This document shows positions 16,332 to 24,833 of a DNA stretch of 64,000 nucleotides, piece after piece; the stretch's first letter is position 1, and every line of letters starts with the position of its first letter. Under the pieces are notes generated by a model. It did not search any database, had not been told where the DNA came from, and was given only the letters and a program-made list of their open reading frames with translations. Source of the DNA: Pseudomonas orientalis (GTDB lineage: Bacteria; Pseudomonadota; Gammaproteobacteria; Pseudomonadales; Pseudomonadaceae); NCBI RefSeq assembly GCF_001439815.1, contig NZ_JYLM01000003.1, positions 62,001 through 126,000 on the forward strand. The letters run 5' to 3'. The position numbers and the translations under genes were made by a program.

Positions 16332-17321
16332 TCATATCGAACGCCTCGCCGCGCCGGGCGGCTGTCCGGTAATGCGCTTGAAGGCACGGCTGAACGCCGC
16401 CTGGGAGGTGTAGCCGAGGCGCTGCGCCACGGTTTCGATGGGCATGCGCTCCAGAGTCAGCCATTGGCTGGCCAGGCGCATGCGCAGTTGCGTGGCGTAA
16501 CGCAGCGGCGGTACGCCGAGGACGGCCTGGAAGCGATCGGCGAACACCGAGCGTGAGGTATGACATTGGGCGGCAAGCTCCGCCACGCTCCACTCGTGGC
16601 CCGGTTGCTGGTGCAGGGCGAGCAGGGCGCGGGCCAGGCGCGGGTCGCGCAATGCCGCCGCCAGGCCCGAGGCGTTGCCACAGGCGCACTCGACCCAGCC
16701 CCGTACGATCATCGCCGCCACCACATCGGCGAGGCGCGCGAGAATACCGGCATAACCCACGCGCGCCGTGGACACTTCGCGTTCCATGACCGCCAGGATC
16801 GGCATCAGTCCCGGGTAACGCTGGCCTGTTGCATCAATCAGCATCAAGGCCGGCATCAGGTTGCCCAGGCCCTGGAGGCTGCCGAGCTCGAACTCCATGC
16901 AGGCACTGAACAACAGCCTGTCGGGGACGGTATCGGGTGACGCATCCACGGCGCAGACGGTATCCCCCAACGGCGCGCTGTCGAACTGGCTGATGTCCTG
17001 CACAGCGGCATCCGCTGTGGACAGCAACGCGTGCGCGCCGCCATGGGACACGAACACGGCGTTGCCGGCCGACAGTGCGAAAAGGCTGCCGTCTTCGGCG
17101 CGCAGCGTGGCGTTACCGGCCGCGAGGAAGTGGAAATAGGCGTGGCCCGGCCTGGCGTCAAAACCGATGCCGAACGTAGGCCCGGCCTGGATGCGCCGGT
17201 ACTGCACACCCCGCAGGCGCATGCCGCGCAGCAACTCATTGATCAGGTCGGAGGAAGCGGTGAAAGCGTCCACTGCAGTCATATTCGGGGTTTCAGTCAA
17301 GAATTCAAGGTTCTGCATCAT
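16332..17321 (-). CDS. AraC-family regulator with AraC-type cupin domain
   Basis: A 329-residue regulator. The N-terminal half is a cupin_6-type ligand domain (GHAYFHFLAAGNATLRAEDGS, residues about 60-80). The C-terminal double helix-turn-helix spans about residues 225-325 (SVAELAAQCHTSRSVFADRFQ and ETVAQRLGYTSQAAFSRAFKRITGQPPG). It is divergent from the NepI-like exporter 61 bp away, and regulators of this subtype usually control the adjacent efflux or oxidoreductase gene. The ligand is unknown; there is no sign that it belongs to the arabinose locus. Confidence 0.87.
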   Translation of the reverse strand: MMQNLEFLTETPNMTAVDAFTASSDLINELLRGMRLRGVQYRRIQAGPTFGIGFDARPGHAYFHFLAAGNATLRAEDGSLFALSAGNAVFVSHGGAHALLSTADAAVQDISQFDSAPLGDTVCAVDASPDTVPDRLLFSACMEFELGSLQGLGNLMPALMLIDATGQRYPGLMPILAVMEREVSTARVGYAGILARLADVVAAMIVRGWVECACGNASGLAAALRDPRLARALLALHQQPGHEWSVAELAAQCHTSRSVFADRFQAVLGVPPLRYATQLRMRLASQWLTLERMPIETVAQRLGYTSQAAFSRAFKRITGQPPGAARRSI

Positions 17322-17382
17322 AGATCATCCTGATGGGCCTACCTAGACTGAGCGCCACGTAAATGACTGGAGGAGACTTGTT

Positions 17383-18609
17383 ATGACCGATTGTGCAGCC
17401 CGTGCGCCTGCGGGCATTGTGGCGGAGCCGGCCTGGCTGGCGGTATTTTCCCTGGCGATGGGGGTGTTCGGCTTGCTCACGGCTGAGTACTTGCCGGCCA
17501 GCCTGTTGACGCCGATGGCCCTGGACCTGGGCGTTACAGAGGCGCTGGCCGGGCAAGCCGTCACGGTGACGGCGGTGGTCGCGCTGTTCGCCGGTTTGCT
17601 GGTGCCGGGGCTGACCCGTGGTATCGACCGACGCATCGTGCTGCTGGGCTTTTCCACGCTGATGATCGCCTCCAACCTGCTGGTGGCGTTGTCCTCGAGC
17701 CTGACGGTGCTGTTGTTGATGCGCATCCTGCTGGGCATCGCCCTTGGCGGTTTCTGGAGCATGGCGGCGGCGGTGGCGATGCGCCTGGTGCCTGCGGCGT
17801 CCTTGCCCCGTGCGCTGTCGATCATTTTCAGCGGCATCGCGCTGGGCACCGTGGTCGCCGTGCCGCTGGGCAGCTACCTGGGTGGCCTGTACGGCTGGCG
17901 CAGTGCGTTTATCGCGGCGGCCGCCGTCGGCCTGGTGACCCTGGCGTTCCAGTCGTTCACGCTGCCGCGCCTGGCACCCAATGGCACCGCGCGCCTGCGC
18001 ACCGTGTTGCATGTGCTGCAGCGCCCCGGCATCGCCATGGGCATGTTCGGCTGCGTGCTGGTGCACACCGCGCATTTCGCGCTGTTCACCTATATCCGGC
18101 CGTTCCTGGAAAGCACCACCGGGGTCGGTACCGAAGGGCTGGCGCTGATGCTGCTGGGTTTTGGCGTAGCGAATTTTGCCGGCACGCTGTTCGCCGGTTG
18201 GTTGCTGGTGCGCTACCCACGGGCAACACTGGTGTTGATGCCGGTGCTGGTGGGCATTGCGGCACTGGCGCTGGTCTGGCTGCCTGCGTCACTGCCGACC
18301 CAGGCGCTGCTTCTGGCGCTATGGGGCATGGCGTTTGGCGGCGTGCCGGTGGCGTGGTCGAACTGGGTGGCGCGAGCGGTACCGGACCAGGCCGAAAGTG
18401 CCGGCGGCATGGTGGTCGCGTCGGTGCAGTCGGCCATCGCCGCAGGCGCTGCCGGTGGCGGGTTGATGTTCAGCGTCAGCGGCATTGGTGGCGTGTTTGT
18501 CGGGGCGGGTGTGTTGATACTGTTCGCGGCCTTGCTTATTGCACTGCGTGTGCAGGTACCAGGGCCAGAAGGTGACCGAAGTGTGACGCGCCATCAGTCT
18601 TTGGTTTAG
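17383..18609 (+). CDS. NepI-like MFS efflux transporter
   Basis: A 408-residue, 12-helix DHA1-type drug/metabolite exporter. It aligns by eye with E. coli NepI, the purine-ribonucleoside exporter, at AVFSLAMGVFGLLTAEYLPASLLTPMA, ALAGQAVTVTAVVALFA and LGIALGGFWSMAAAVAMRLV. The natural substrate may be a nucleoside, sugar or toxic analogue. It probably depends on the divergent AraC-family protein. The ribosome site is TGGAGGAG. The GST gene starts 45 bp after its stop. Confidence 0.85.
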   Translation: MTDCAARAPAGIVAEPAWLAVFSLAMGVFGLLTAEYLPASLLTPMALDLGVTEALAGQAVTVTAVVALFAGLLVPGLTRGIDRRIVLLGFSTLMIASNLLVALSSSLTVLLLMRILLGIALGGFWSMAAAVAMRLVPAASLPRALSIIFSGIALGTVVAVPLGSYLGGLYGWRSAFIAAAAVGLVTLAFQSFTLPRLAPNGTARLRTVLHVLQRPGIAMGMFGCVLVHTAHFALFTYIRPFLESTTGVGTEGLALMLLGFGVANFAGTLFAGWLLVRYPRATLVLMPVLVGIAALALVWLPASLPTQALLLALWGMAFGGVPVAWSNWVARAVPDQAESAGGMVVASVQSAIAAGAAGGGLMFSVSGIGGVFVGAGVLILFAALLIALRVQVPGPEGDRSVTRHQSLV

Positions 18610-18654
18610 TCTGAAACCCTTCGTTGATCGCAAACGCCCCCAGGAGCACTGAGC

Positions 18655-19482
18655 ATGACTGACTACGTACCCCCCAAGGTCTGGACCTGGGACGCCGAAA
18701 GCGGCGGCACCTTCGCCAGCATCAACCGGCCCATCGCCGGCGCCACCCATGAAAAAGCGTTGCCGGTGGGCAAGCACCCCTTGCAGTTGTATTCCCTGGC
18801 CACGCCCAACGGGCAGAAGGTCACCATCCTGCTCGAAGAGTTGTTGGCCCTCGGGCACACCGGCGCCGAATACGACGCCTGGCTGATCAAGATCGGCGAC
18901 GGTGACCAGTTCGGCAGCGGCTTCGTGGGCGTCAACCCGAACTCGAAGATTCCGGCGTTGATGGATCACAGCGGCGCGACGCCGATCCGCGTGTTCGAGT
19001 CGGGCGCGATCCTGCAGTACCTGGGCGAGAAATTCGGTGCATTCTTCCCCTCCGAACCTGCGGCACGTGCCGAGTGCCTGTCGTGGCTGTTCTGGCAGAT
19101 GGGCAGCGCGCCGTATCTGGGCGGCGGCTTCGGGCATTTCTATGCGTATGCGCCGAGCAAGATGGAGTACCCGATCAATCGCTTTGCCATGGAGGCCAAG
19201 CGTCAGCTGGATGTGCTGGACAAGCGCCTGGCGGTGAGCGAGTACATTGCCGGTGATGAATACACCATTGCCGATATCGCCATCTGGCCCTGGTACGGCG
19301 GCTTGGTGAAAGGGCGGTTGTATGGGGCGGCGGAGTTTCTCTCGGTGCATGAGTACAAGCATGTGCTGCGCTGGGCCGATGCGATCGATGCGCGGCCGGC
19401 GGTGCAGCGCGGGCGGCGGGTGAATCGGGTGTCGGGCGACGATCAGTTGGCCGAGCGCCATGATGCACGTGATCTGGACTGA
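18655..19482 (+). CDS. yghU: YghU-like glutathione S-transferase / disulfide-bond reductase
   Basis: A 275-residue Nu-class GST. The YghU hallmarks are an extended N-terminus (KVWTWDAESGGTFASINRPIAGATHEK), the thioredoxin-fold start LQLYSLATPNGQKVTILLEEL with the Thr-Pro-Asn active-site region, NPNSKIPALMDH, ESGAILQYLGEK, and IADIAIWPWYGG in the helical domain. Members reduce disulfides and organic hydroperoxides with glutathione. Same strand as the NepI-like gene and possibly co-transcribed. Its 3' side is a repeat island. Confidence 0.9.
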   Translation: MTDYVPPKVWTWDAESGGTFASINRPIAGATHEKALPVGKHPLQLYSLATPNGQKVTILLEELLALGHTGAEYDAWLIKIGDGDQFGSGFVGVNPNSKIPALMDHSGATPIRVFESGAILQYLGEKFGAFFPSEPAARAECLSWLFWQMGSAPYLGGGFGHFYAYAPSKMEYPINRFAMEAKRQLDVLDKRLAVSEYIAGDEYTIADIAIWPWYGGLVKGRLYGAAEFLSVHEYKHVLRWADAIDARPAVQRGRRVNRVSGDDQLAERHDARDLD

Positions 19483-19494
19483 GTGAAATCCAAG

Positions 19495-19929
19495 TGTGGG
19501 AGGGGGGGCTCCTGTGACCGCCTGACAGCCGACGGGTATCTACCTGACGCTCCGAGGTCCAAATGTGGGAGGGGGCTTGCCCCCGATGGCGGTCTCTGGG
19601 CTGGCAAGTATCTTGGATCAGACCGAGTACATATCCATTATTTAGGTGACGGCCACTTAGGGTTCCGCTTTTACAGCGGCTCACTTTTGAAAAGCGCAAA
19701 AGTAAGCAAAACGCTCTTGCCCCACCACTCGGCACCTCGCTTGGGCTCGGTGTGCCCGAACGCAGGCTTGAATCCGTGGGCCGCCGCAATGGGCCATCCC
19801 TGGCCCAGTGCGGCTAACCCGGCGTCCTGCCGGGTTACCCACGGATTCAAGCCTGCGTTCGGCCAGCGTGGTTTAACGGGGCGCCTAAGATCAAAAGCAA
19901 GATCAAGAGCGGCTCGCTTCGCATCGTGG
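19495..19929 (+). repeat. Composite non-coding repeat, copy 1
   Basis: Fills the 480-bp gap after the GST gene. In order: a degenerate REP (19495-19512), the tag TATCTACCTGACGCTCCGAG (19537-19556), an intact single REP (19564-19587), and a core with the string CGAGTACATATCC, a GCTTTTACAGCGGC segment and two perfect 24-bp inverted arms at 19757-19780 and 19838-19861. The loop between the arms holds smaller hairpins (GGGCCATCCCTGGCCC and AACCCGGC...GCCGGGTT). The same order recurs at 35340-35824, and inverted at 25398-25050. Open frames cross it but look incidental. Confidence 0.85.
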
Positions 19930-19963
19930 ATACGTTGTTTGTGGGAGGGGACTTGCCTTCGAT

Positions 19964-20890
19964 TTATTTGTAGCGTTGCTCGAAGACGGCCACCTGTTCG
20001 GGCTTGATCAGCTCGAAAGGCACCCACACCTCCGACTCAATCGGCTCGCCCTTGATCATCCGCACTGCTGCCTGTACCGCCTGGGTCGCCTGGGCTTTGG
20101 GGTCCTGGAACACCGATGCGCTGAGCACGCCGCGCCGGATCGCCGCCAGCCCGTCGGGCAAGCCGTCGATCCCCACAATCGCCACCTCGCCCTTGGCCTT
20201 GCCCGCTTGCTGCAAAGCCATGGCCGCGCCAATCGCCATTTCATCGTTGTTGGCCACGATCGCATCGAACTGCGTGCCCGCCAACAGCCAGTTGCTGGTC
20301 AGGTCCATGGCCTTGCTGCGTTGCCATTCGGCACTTTGCTGCTCAACGATCCTGATGCCGGGAAAGTCCTTGAGCACCTGCCTGGCGCCTTCAGTGCGGT
20401 CGCGGGTGGCGTTTTGCGCCAGGTCGCCCATGATGATCGCCACGTTGCCCTTGCCGCCGAGCTTTTGCGCGAGGTAGCGCATCTGCAATTGTCCGGCTTC
20501 AATGTCGTTGGAGGCCACGGTGACCACACCCTTGGGCAACGTGCGCTCATCCGGGTGACGGTTGACGTACACCAGCGGGGTTTTGCTGGCGACGGCGGCA
20601 CGGGTGATGTTGGCGGTGGCGGCGGTGTCCACCGGCAGTACGATCACTGCGTCGACGTTCTGGTTGAGGAAGCCTTCGACCTGGTTGAGCTGGCGCACCA
20701 CGTCGCCCTGGGCGTCCTCGAACTGGATCTGCACGTCCTGTTGCGTGGCGGCCGCTTCAAGACCGGTGCGCACGTAGGTCATGAAGTTATCGTCGACCCG
20801 CGCGATGCTCACGCCGATGCGATACGCGGCGAAGCTCGATTGACTGAACAGCAATAGCAGTGTGGCCACGATCAATGAATAGCGATGCAT
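19964..20890 (-). CDS. Periplasmic sugar/cyclitol-binding protein (MocB-like position), no partner permease
   Basis: A 308-residue type-I periplasmic binding protein of the ribose/inositol cluster. It has a signal peptide cleaved near SSFA-A, the core YRIGVSIARVDDNFMTYVRTGLEAAA, the hinge segment VDAVIVLPVDTAATA, VYVNRHPDE, and GVDGLPDGLAAIRRG-like GIDGLPDG near the C-terminus. It is the third gene of a leftward operon (dehydrogenase, TIM-barrel isomerase, binding protein), 18 bp behind its neighbour with AGAGGAA ahead of the start. No ATPase or permease gene is adjacent, so it must use another transporter or act as a sensor. In rhizobial moc clusters the equivalent protein, MocB, binds rhizopine; ligand here unproven. 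Confidence 0.85.
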   Translation of the reverse strand: MHRYSLIVATLLLLFSQSSFAAYRIGVSIARVDDNFMTYVRTGLEAAATQQDVQIQFEDAQGDVVRQLNQVEGFLNQNVDAVIVLPVDTAATANITRAAVASKTPLVYVNRHPDERTLPKGVVTVASNDIEAGQLQMRYLAQKLGGKGNVAIIMGDLAQNATRDRTEGARQVLKDFPGIRIVEQQSAEWQRSKAMDLTSNWLLAGTQFDAIVANNDEMAIGAAMALQQAGKAKGEVAIVGIDGLPDGLAAIRRGVLSASVFQDPKAQATQAVQAAVRMIKGEPIESEVWVPFELIKPEQVAVFEQRYK

Positions 20891-20908
20891 GAGGTGTTCC
20901 TCTTGTTG

Positions 20909-21688
20909 TTATAGGGTGAACGCTTGGCGGAAACGCTCCAGGGCCCTGTCGCTGTCGCCGCTGGCCCAACCTTCCAGGCCGACCACGCCGCTGTAGCCCA
21001 TGGCATGCAGCGCCCTGGCAATCGCCGGGTAGTGGATTTCGCCGGTGCCGGGCTCCTGGCGTCCGGGCACGTCGGCCACCTGGATTTCTCCGATGGCGGG
21101 GCCTGCGCGCTGGATCAGTTCGATCAGGTTGCCTTCGCCGATCTGCGCGTGGTACAGGTCCAGGTTCATCTTCAGGTGCGCGCTGCCCACCGCTTCGATC
21201 AGGGCCAGGGTGTCGTCGGCGCGGGCGAACGGGGTGCCGGGGTGGTCCACCTCGGTGTTGAGGTTTTCCAGCAGGAACACGCGGCCGGCGTCCTCGCCCA
21301 GGCGTGCGATCCTTTCCAGGGTCTTGCAGGCGCTCAGCCACATGCGCCCGGTGGTCCGGCTGACGGGCTGCACCGGCAGGCCGCCGTCACCCAGGCCGGT
21401 ACCGTGCAGATTCAGGCTGGGGCAGTTCAGGCGCTCGGCAACGCGCAAGGATTGGCGGGCGCTGTCGAGCAAGTGGCGGACACCGTCAGGGTCGGTCAGC
21501 GTGCCGCTGATGTAGCCGGTCATCGAGGTGAAGTCCGCGCCTGTCGCGGCCAGGGCGTTGATGTCCTTGTTTGTCCAGCTCCAGATTTCGGCGCTGAAAC
21601 CCAGAGCATGAATGCGTTTGACCCGCTCCACGAACGGCAGGTCAAGGAACACCATCTCGGCACTGACCGCCAGCTTGAACGGGATCAC
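20909..21688 (-). CDS. TIM-barrel isomerase/epimerase, hydroxypyruvate-isomerase family
   Basis: A 259-residue xylose-isomerase-like TIM barrel. The segments LENLNTEVDHPGTPF, LKMNLDLYHAQIGEGNL, IGEIQVADVPGRQEPGTGEIHYPAI and GVVGLEGW carry the usual acidic metal ligands of the Hyi/IolI/MocC group. I choose the GTG at 21688, which overlaps the dehydrogenase stop as GTGA; the longer frame upstream lies inside that gene. Operon with the Gfo/Idh/MocA dehydrogenase and the binding protein suggests isomerisation of a keto-cyclitol or keto-sugar. Whether it is a functional MocC, IolI or Hyi equivalent cannot be decided. Confidence 0.82.
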   Translation of the reverse strand: MIPFKLAVSAEMVFLDLPFVERVKRIHALGFSAEIWSWTNKDINALAATGADFTSMTGYISGTLTDPDGVRHLLDSARQSLRVAERLNCPSLNLHGTGLGDGGLPVQPVSRTTGRMWLSACKTLERIARLGEDAGRVFLLENLNTEVDHPGTPFARADDTLALIEAVGSAHLKMNLDLYHAQIGEGNLIELIQRAGPAIGEIQVADVPGRQEPGTGEIHYPAIARALHAMGYSGVVGLEGWASGDSDRALERFRQAFTL

Positions 21689-22689
21689 AGGCTCACCGCC
21701 GTGCCTTGCTCGTAGGACTCGATACACGCGCGCGCAATCGCCAGGGCGGCGCGGGCATCTTCGCCGCTGGCCAGGGGTTTGGCGCCGCTGCGCAGGCAGT
21801 CGACAAAGTGGTTGAGCTCGGCGATGTAGGCGTCGCGCAACAGGTCGGTGTCCAGGCGCTGGGTGTCGGCCTGGATGCCTGGGGCCTGGTAGCGCACAAG
21901 GTCGGATGCCTGCACGCCGCCCATGGTCAGCATGCCGGCGCTGCCGAACACTTCACCGCGTACGTCGTAGCCATACACGGCCTGGAAGCTGGCTTCGGCG
22001 GTGGCAATGGCACCGTTATCGAAGCGGATCGTGACCACGGCGGTGTCGAGCAAGCCTCGGCTTTTGTATTCCGGGGCGATCAGGGCGTCGGCCATTACGT
22101 GCACCTGCACCGCTTCGGCACCGGGGTTGAGGTAGCGCAGGGTGTCGAAGTCGTGGATCAGGGTTTCCAGGAAAATCACCCATTGCGGTGAGGCGCCAGG
22201 GTTGTTCAGCGCCGGGTCGCGGGTCAGTGAGCGCAGCAACTGCGGGGTGCCGATGCGTCCTGCCGCAACGTCGAGGTGGGCGCTGCGAAAGCTCTTGGCA
22301 AAACGCCGGTTGAAGCCGACCTGCAGGGTCACACGGGCATCGGCCGCGGCGGCGATGGCGCGGTCGGCTTCATCGAGGGTGATGGCCATGGGTTTCTCGC
22401 AGAAGATCCCCTTGCCGGCGCGGGCGGCGCTGATCACCAGTTCCGCATGGCTGCGGGCGGGGGCGGCGATGAGGATGGCGTCGATGTCCGGGTCGTCGAG
22501 CAACTGCTGTGGGTCGGTGTAGACCTTGTCCACACCCAGCTCCGCCGCCAGGCGTGCGGCTTGCCCTGGGGTCGGGTCGGCGATGGCGGCGAGGCAGGCG
22601 CCGGGAATATGCCTGGCGGCGGTAAGGCCGTGGAAGCTGCCCATGCGACCGGCGCCGATCAAGCCCAGGCGAATGCGTTTGGTATTCAT
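21685..22689 (-). CDS. Gfo/Idh/MocA-family oxidoreductase (inositol-dehydrogenase-like)
   Basis: A 334-residue NAD(P)-dependent dehydrogenase. The Rossmann motif GLIGAGRMG (residues about 8-16), the EKPMA box with the conserved Lys, GFNRRFA, and LIHDFDTLRYL with the catalytic Asp/His region are typical of myo-/scyllo-inositol dehydrogenases and MocA. I start at the ATG at 22689 behind AAGGGG. It is the first gene of the leftward operon, preceded by a near-perfect sigma-54 promoter (22746-22761) and divergent from a sigma-54 activator. The substrate is probably a cyclitol, inosamine or related polyol (inference). Confidence 0.87.
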   Translation of the reverse strand: MNTKRIRLGLIGAGRMGSFHGLTAARHIPGACLAAIADPTPGQAARLAAELGVDKVYTDPQQLLDDPDIDAILIAAPARSHAELVISAARAGKGIFCEKPMAITLDEADRAIAAAADARVTLQVGFNRRFAKSFRSAHLDVAAGRIGTPQLLRSLTRDPALNNPGASPQWVIFLETLIHDFDTLRYLNPGAEAVQVHVMADALIAPEYKSRGLLDTAVVTIRFDNGAIATAEASFQAVYGYDVRGEVFGSAGMLTMGGVQASDLVRYQAPGIQADTQRLDTDLLRDAYIAELNHFVDCLRSGAKPLASGEDARAALAIARACIESYEQGTAVSL

Positions 22690-22745
22690 GTATGACCCCT
22701 TTTTATTGTTGGCCTCAGGACAATCCTGGCTGGCAAAGGGGCAAG

Positions 22746-22761
22746 AGCAAAGGCTGTGCCA
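22746..22761 (-). promoter_or_regulatory. Sigma-54 (-24/-12) promoter of the dehydrogenase operon
   Basis: Read on the minus strand the site is TGGCACAGCCTTTGCT, matching TGGCACG-N4-TTGCW at every position except A for the weakly conserved G. It lies 57 bp upstream of the dehydrogenase ATG, with an expected transcription start near 22736, and faces the divergent sigma-54 activator gene. Confidence 0.88.
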
Positions 22762-22815
22762 GAATGTAAATAACTGATATCTATAGAGTTTAAAAAATAA
22801 AGTGTTCATTTAAAT

Positions 22816-22837
22816 GACATGTCTATGCTGACATGTC
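22816..22837. promoter_or_regulatory. Twin GACATGTC palindromes, candidate activator sites
   Basis: GACATGTC, a perfect palindrome, occurs at 22816-22823 and 22830-22837, 14 bp centre to centre, each preceded by T (TGACATGTC). An outer TGTTCAT/ATGAACA pair (22803-22809, 22844-22850) flanks them. They lie about 84 and 98 bp upstream of the predicted sigma-54 start, a normal enhancer position, and just upstream of the activator's own start, so autoregulation is likely. Confidence 0.7.
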
Positions 22838-22862
22838 GAAAACATGAACATGGACCCCCCTT

Positions 22863-24824
22863 ATGAGCCTGGCAATCAGTGCGCAAGACCTCGATTACCT
22901 GACGACGCTCGGGCCCGCTGCGCTCAACGATGGCCCGGTCGCGGCGTTGGAGCAGGCGTGGCAGGCCTGCCTGCGCGGCCAGGTGCAGCGCCCGGACAAG
23001 GTGCGTCAAACGATCTGGGATTCCTGGCGGCGCAGCGTCAAGGCCGGCATCGACCCCGTCGACAGCGCGTACCGCTTCATTGCCGCCGACCGCCTGACGG
23101 CCACGCTGGCCAGCCACCGCGTGCTGATCGCCGCCGCCGCGCAAGTCATGCAGGGCTTGCTGGCGTACAACCTGCGCGGGCATATCAACCTCACTGATGC
23201 CCACGGCACCACCTTGTATTTCTGCGGGCTGGATATCACCCCCGTGGGCAGTCGCCTGCTCGAATCGGTCCAGGGCACCAACTGCACCGGCCTGGCGCTG
23301 GCTGAAGATCACCTGGTGTATGTGCTGGCCGAAGAAAACTTCGCGGTCGGCCTGCGTCAACGCCGCATGCACTGCGCCGCCGCGCCGATCAAGAATGCCC
23401 AGGGCCAGACCCTGGCCGTGCTGACACTCACCGCCGAACCCGGCTGGTTTCACTTTCATACCCTGGGCACCGTGCAGGCGGCCGCGGAAGCTGTGTCGCG
23501 GCAGATGGCGCTGCAGGCGCTGCTGGAAGAACAGCAGACCGTGCTCGAGGTGCTCAACGAAGGCCTCGTGGTGGTGGATGAACGCGGCTGCATCAAGGCG
23601 CTCAACCGCTATGCCCGGCAGTTGTTCGGGGTGGGACTGGAGCTGATTGGCAGTCCTTTCCAGCACCTGGGCCGCAGTGAATTGAGCGAGGCGCTGGGCG
23701 AGGCTGTGCGCGACCTGGATTGCACGTTCCACCTGCACGACCGCAGCCAACTCGCCTGCCTGGTCTCGGTGTGCCCACTGGAGCAGGGCGGGGTGATTGT
23801 GTCGCTGCGCGAAAACCGCCGCATCCGCGAAATCACCCGGCGCCTTGTCGGCACCCAGGCGCGTTATACCTTCGACACCATCCAGGGCAGCTCGCGGGCA
23901 ATCCAGGACGCGCTGCACCTGGGGCGCATCGCCAGCCGCAGTGATTCGACCACGCTGATTCTCGGGGAAAGCGGCACCGGCAAGGAGTTGTTCGCCCAGG
24001 CTATTCATAACGCCAGCGAGCGTTGCCACGGCCCGTTCGTGGCGGTCAACTGCGGCGCGATTCCACGGGACCTGGTGCAGAGTGAATTGTTCGGGCACGT
24101 CGAGGGCGCGTTCACCGGCTCGGCCCGTGGCGGCTCGGCGGGCAAGTTCGAGCTGGCCGATGGCGGCACCATTTTCCTGGATGAGATTGGTGACATGTCC
24201 TTCGATGCCCAGGTCAGCCTGTTGCGGGTGTTGCAGGAGGGCGAAGTCGCGCGGGTCGGCGCAAAAAGTGCACGCCAGGTGGATGTACGCATCATCGCCG
24301 CCACCCACCGCAATCTCAGCCAGGCAGTCGCCGAAGGTGCGTTTCGCGAAGACCTCTACTACCGCCTGAATGTGCTGAACCTGACGGTGCCGCCGCTGCG
24401 GATGCGCCGCGACGACATCCCGCTGCTGGCGCGGTACTTCCTCAAGCGCTGCGCGCGCTCGTTGCGCAAGTCGGTGCAGGGTTTCGCGCCGGACGCGCTG
24501 GCCGTGCTTTGCGCTCATGCCTGGCCGGGCAATGTACGCGAGCTGGAAAACGCCATCGAACGGGCGACCAACCTGGCCATGGGTGAGTTGATCCAGGTGA
24601 GTGACTTGCCGTTGGACAGCAAGCCTCGTTCATTGGCCCATGCCTATGTGCCGCAACCCTCCCAGAACTTGAGCAGCCACGAAATGCACGCCATCGTCGC
24701 CGCGCTGAAAAACACCGGTGGCAATATCCGCCTGGCCGCCCGGCAGCTGAATGTGTCCCGGGGCGGGCTGTACAACAAGATGAATCGGTTTGGGTTGAGT
24801 GCCGGGGATTTTCGCGGCCTGTGA
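22863..24824 (+). CDS. Sigma-54-dependent activator (GAF-PAS-AAA+-Fis), AcoR-like
   Basis: A 653-residue enhancer-binding protein. Order: N-terminal GAF-type sensor (residues about 75-205), PAS domain (about 215-310, VLEVLNEGLVVVDERGCIKALN), AAA+ ATPase (about 340-570: Walker A GESGTGKE, Walker B GGTIFLDEIGDM, R-finger region FREDLYYRLNV), and a C-terminal Fis-type helix-turn-helix (NIRLAARQLNVSRGGLYNKM). The sigma-54 contact loop is GAFTGS (415-420) instead of GAFTGA. Divergent from the dehydrogenase operon, which has a clear sigma-54 promoter. The GAF domain presumably senses the substrate. No clear ribosome site is visible before the ATG at 22863. Confidence 0.92.
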   Translation: MSLAISAQDLDYLTTLGPAALNDGPVAALEQAWQACLRGQVQRPDKVRQTIWDSWRRSVKAGIDPVDSAYRFIAADRLTATLASHRVLIAAAAQVMQGLLAYNLRGHINLTDAHGTTLYFCGLDITPVGSRLLESVQGTNCTGLALAEDHLVYVLAEENFAVGLRQRRMHCAAAPIKNAQGQTLAVLTLTAEPGWFHFHTLGTVQAAAEAVSRQMALQALLEEQQTVLEVLNEGLVVVDERGCIKALNRYARQLFGVGLELIGSPFQHLGRSELSEALGEAVRDLDCTFHLHDRSQLACLVSVCPLEQGGVIVSLRENRRIREITRRLVGTQARYTFDTIQGSSRAIQDALHLGRIASRSDSTTLILGESGTGKELFAQAIHNASERCHGPFVAVNCGAIPRDLVQSELFGHVEGAFTGSARGGSAGKFELADGGTIFLDEIGDMSFDAQVSLLRVLQEGEVARVGAKSARQVDVRIIAATHRNLSQAVAEGAFREDLYYRLNVLNLTVPPLRMRRDDIPLLARYFLKRCARSLRKSVQGFAPDALAVLCAHAWPGNVRELENAIERATNLAMGELIQVSDLPLDSKPRSLAHAYVPQPSQNLSSHEMHAIVAALKNTGGNIRLAARQLNVSRGGLYNKMNRFGLSAGDFRGL

Positions 24825-24833
24825 ACGGTTACT

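Noticed and set aside
19483..20007. Open frames through the composite repeats (also 25045-25479 minus strand and 35577-35870) with a shared protein segment.
   Set aside because: They share sequence only because the DNA repeats do; they span inverted arms, lack ribosome sites and differ in start and end. I treat them as incidental, though a tiny conserved peptide is not strictly excluded.
22806..24518. 570-codon open frame opposite the sigma-54 activator.
   Set aside because: The sense strand has a complete GAF-PAS-AAA+-Fis protein; the antisense product is His/Gln/Ala-rich shadow sequence.
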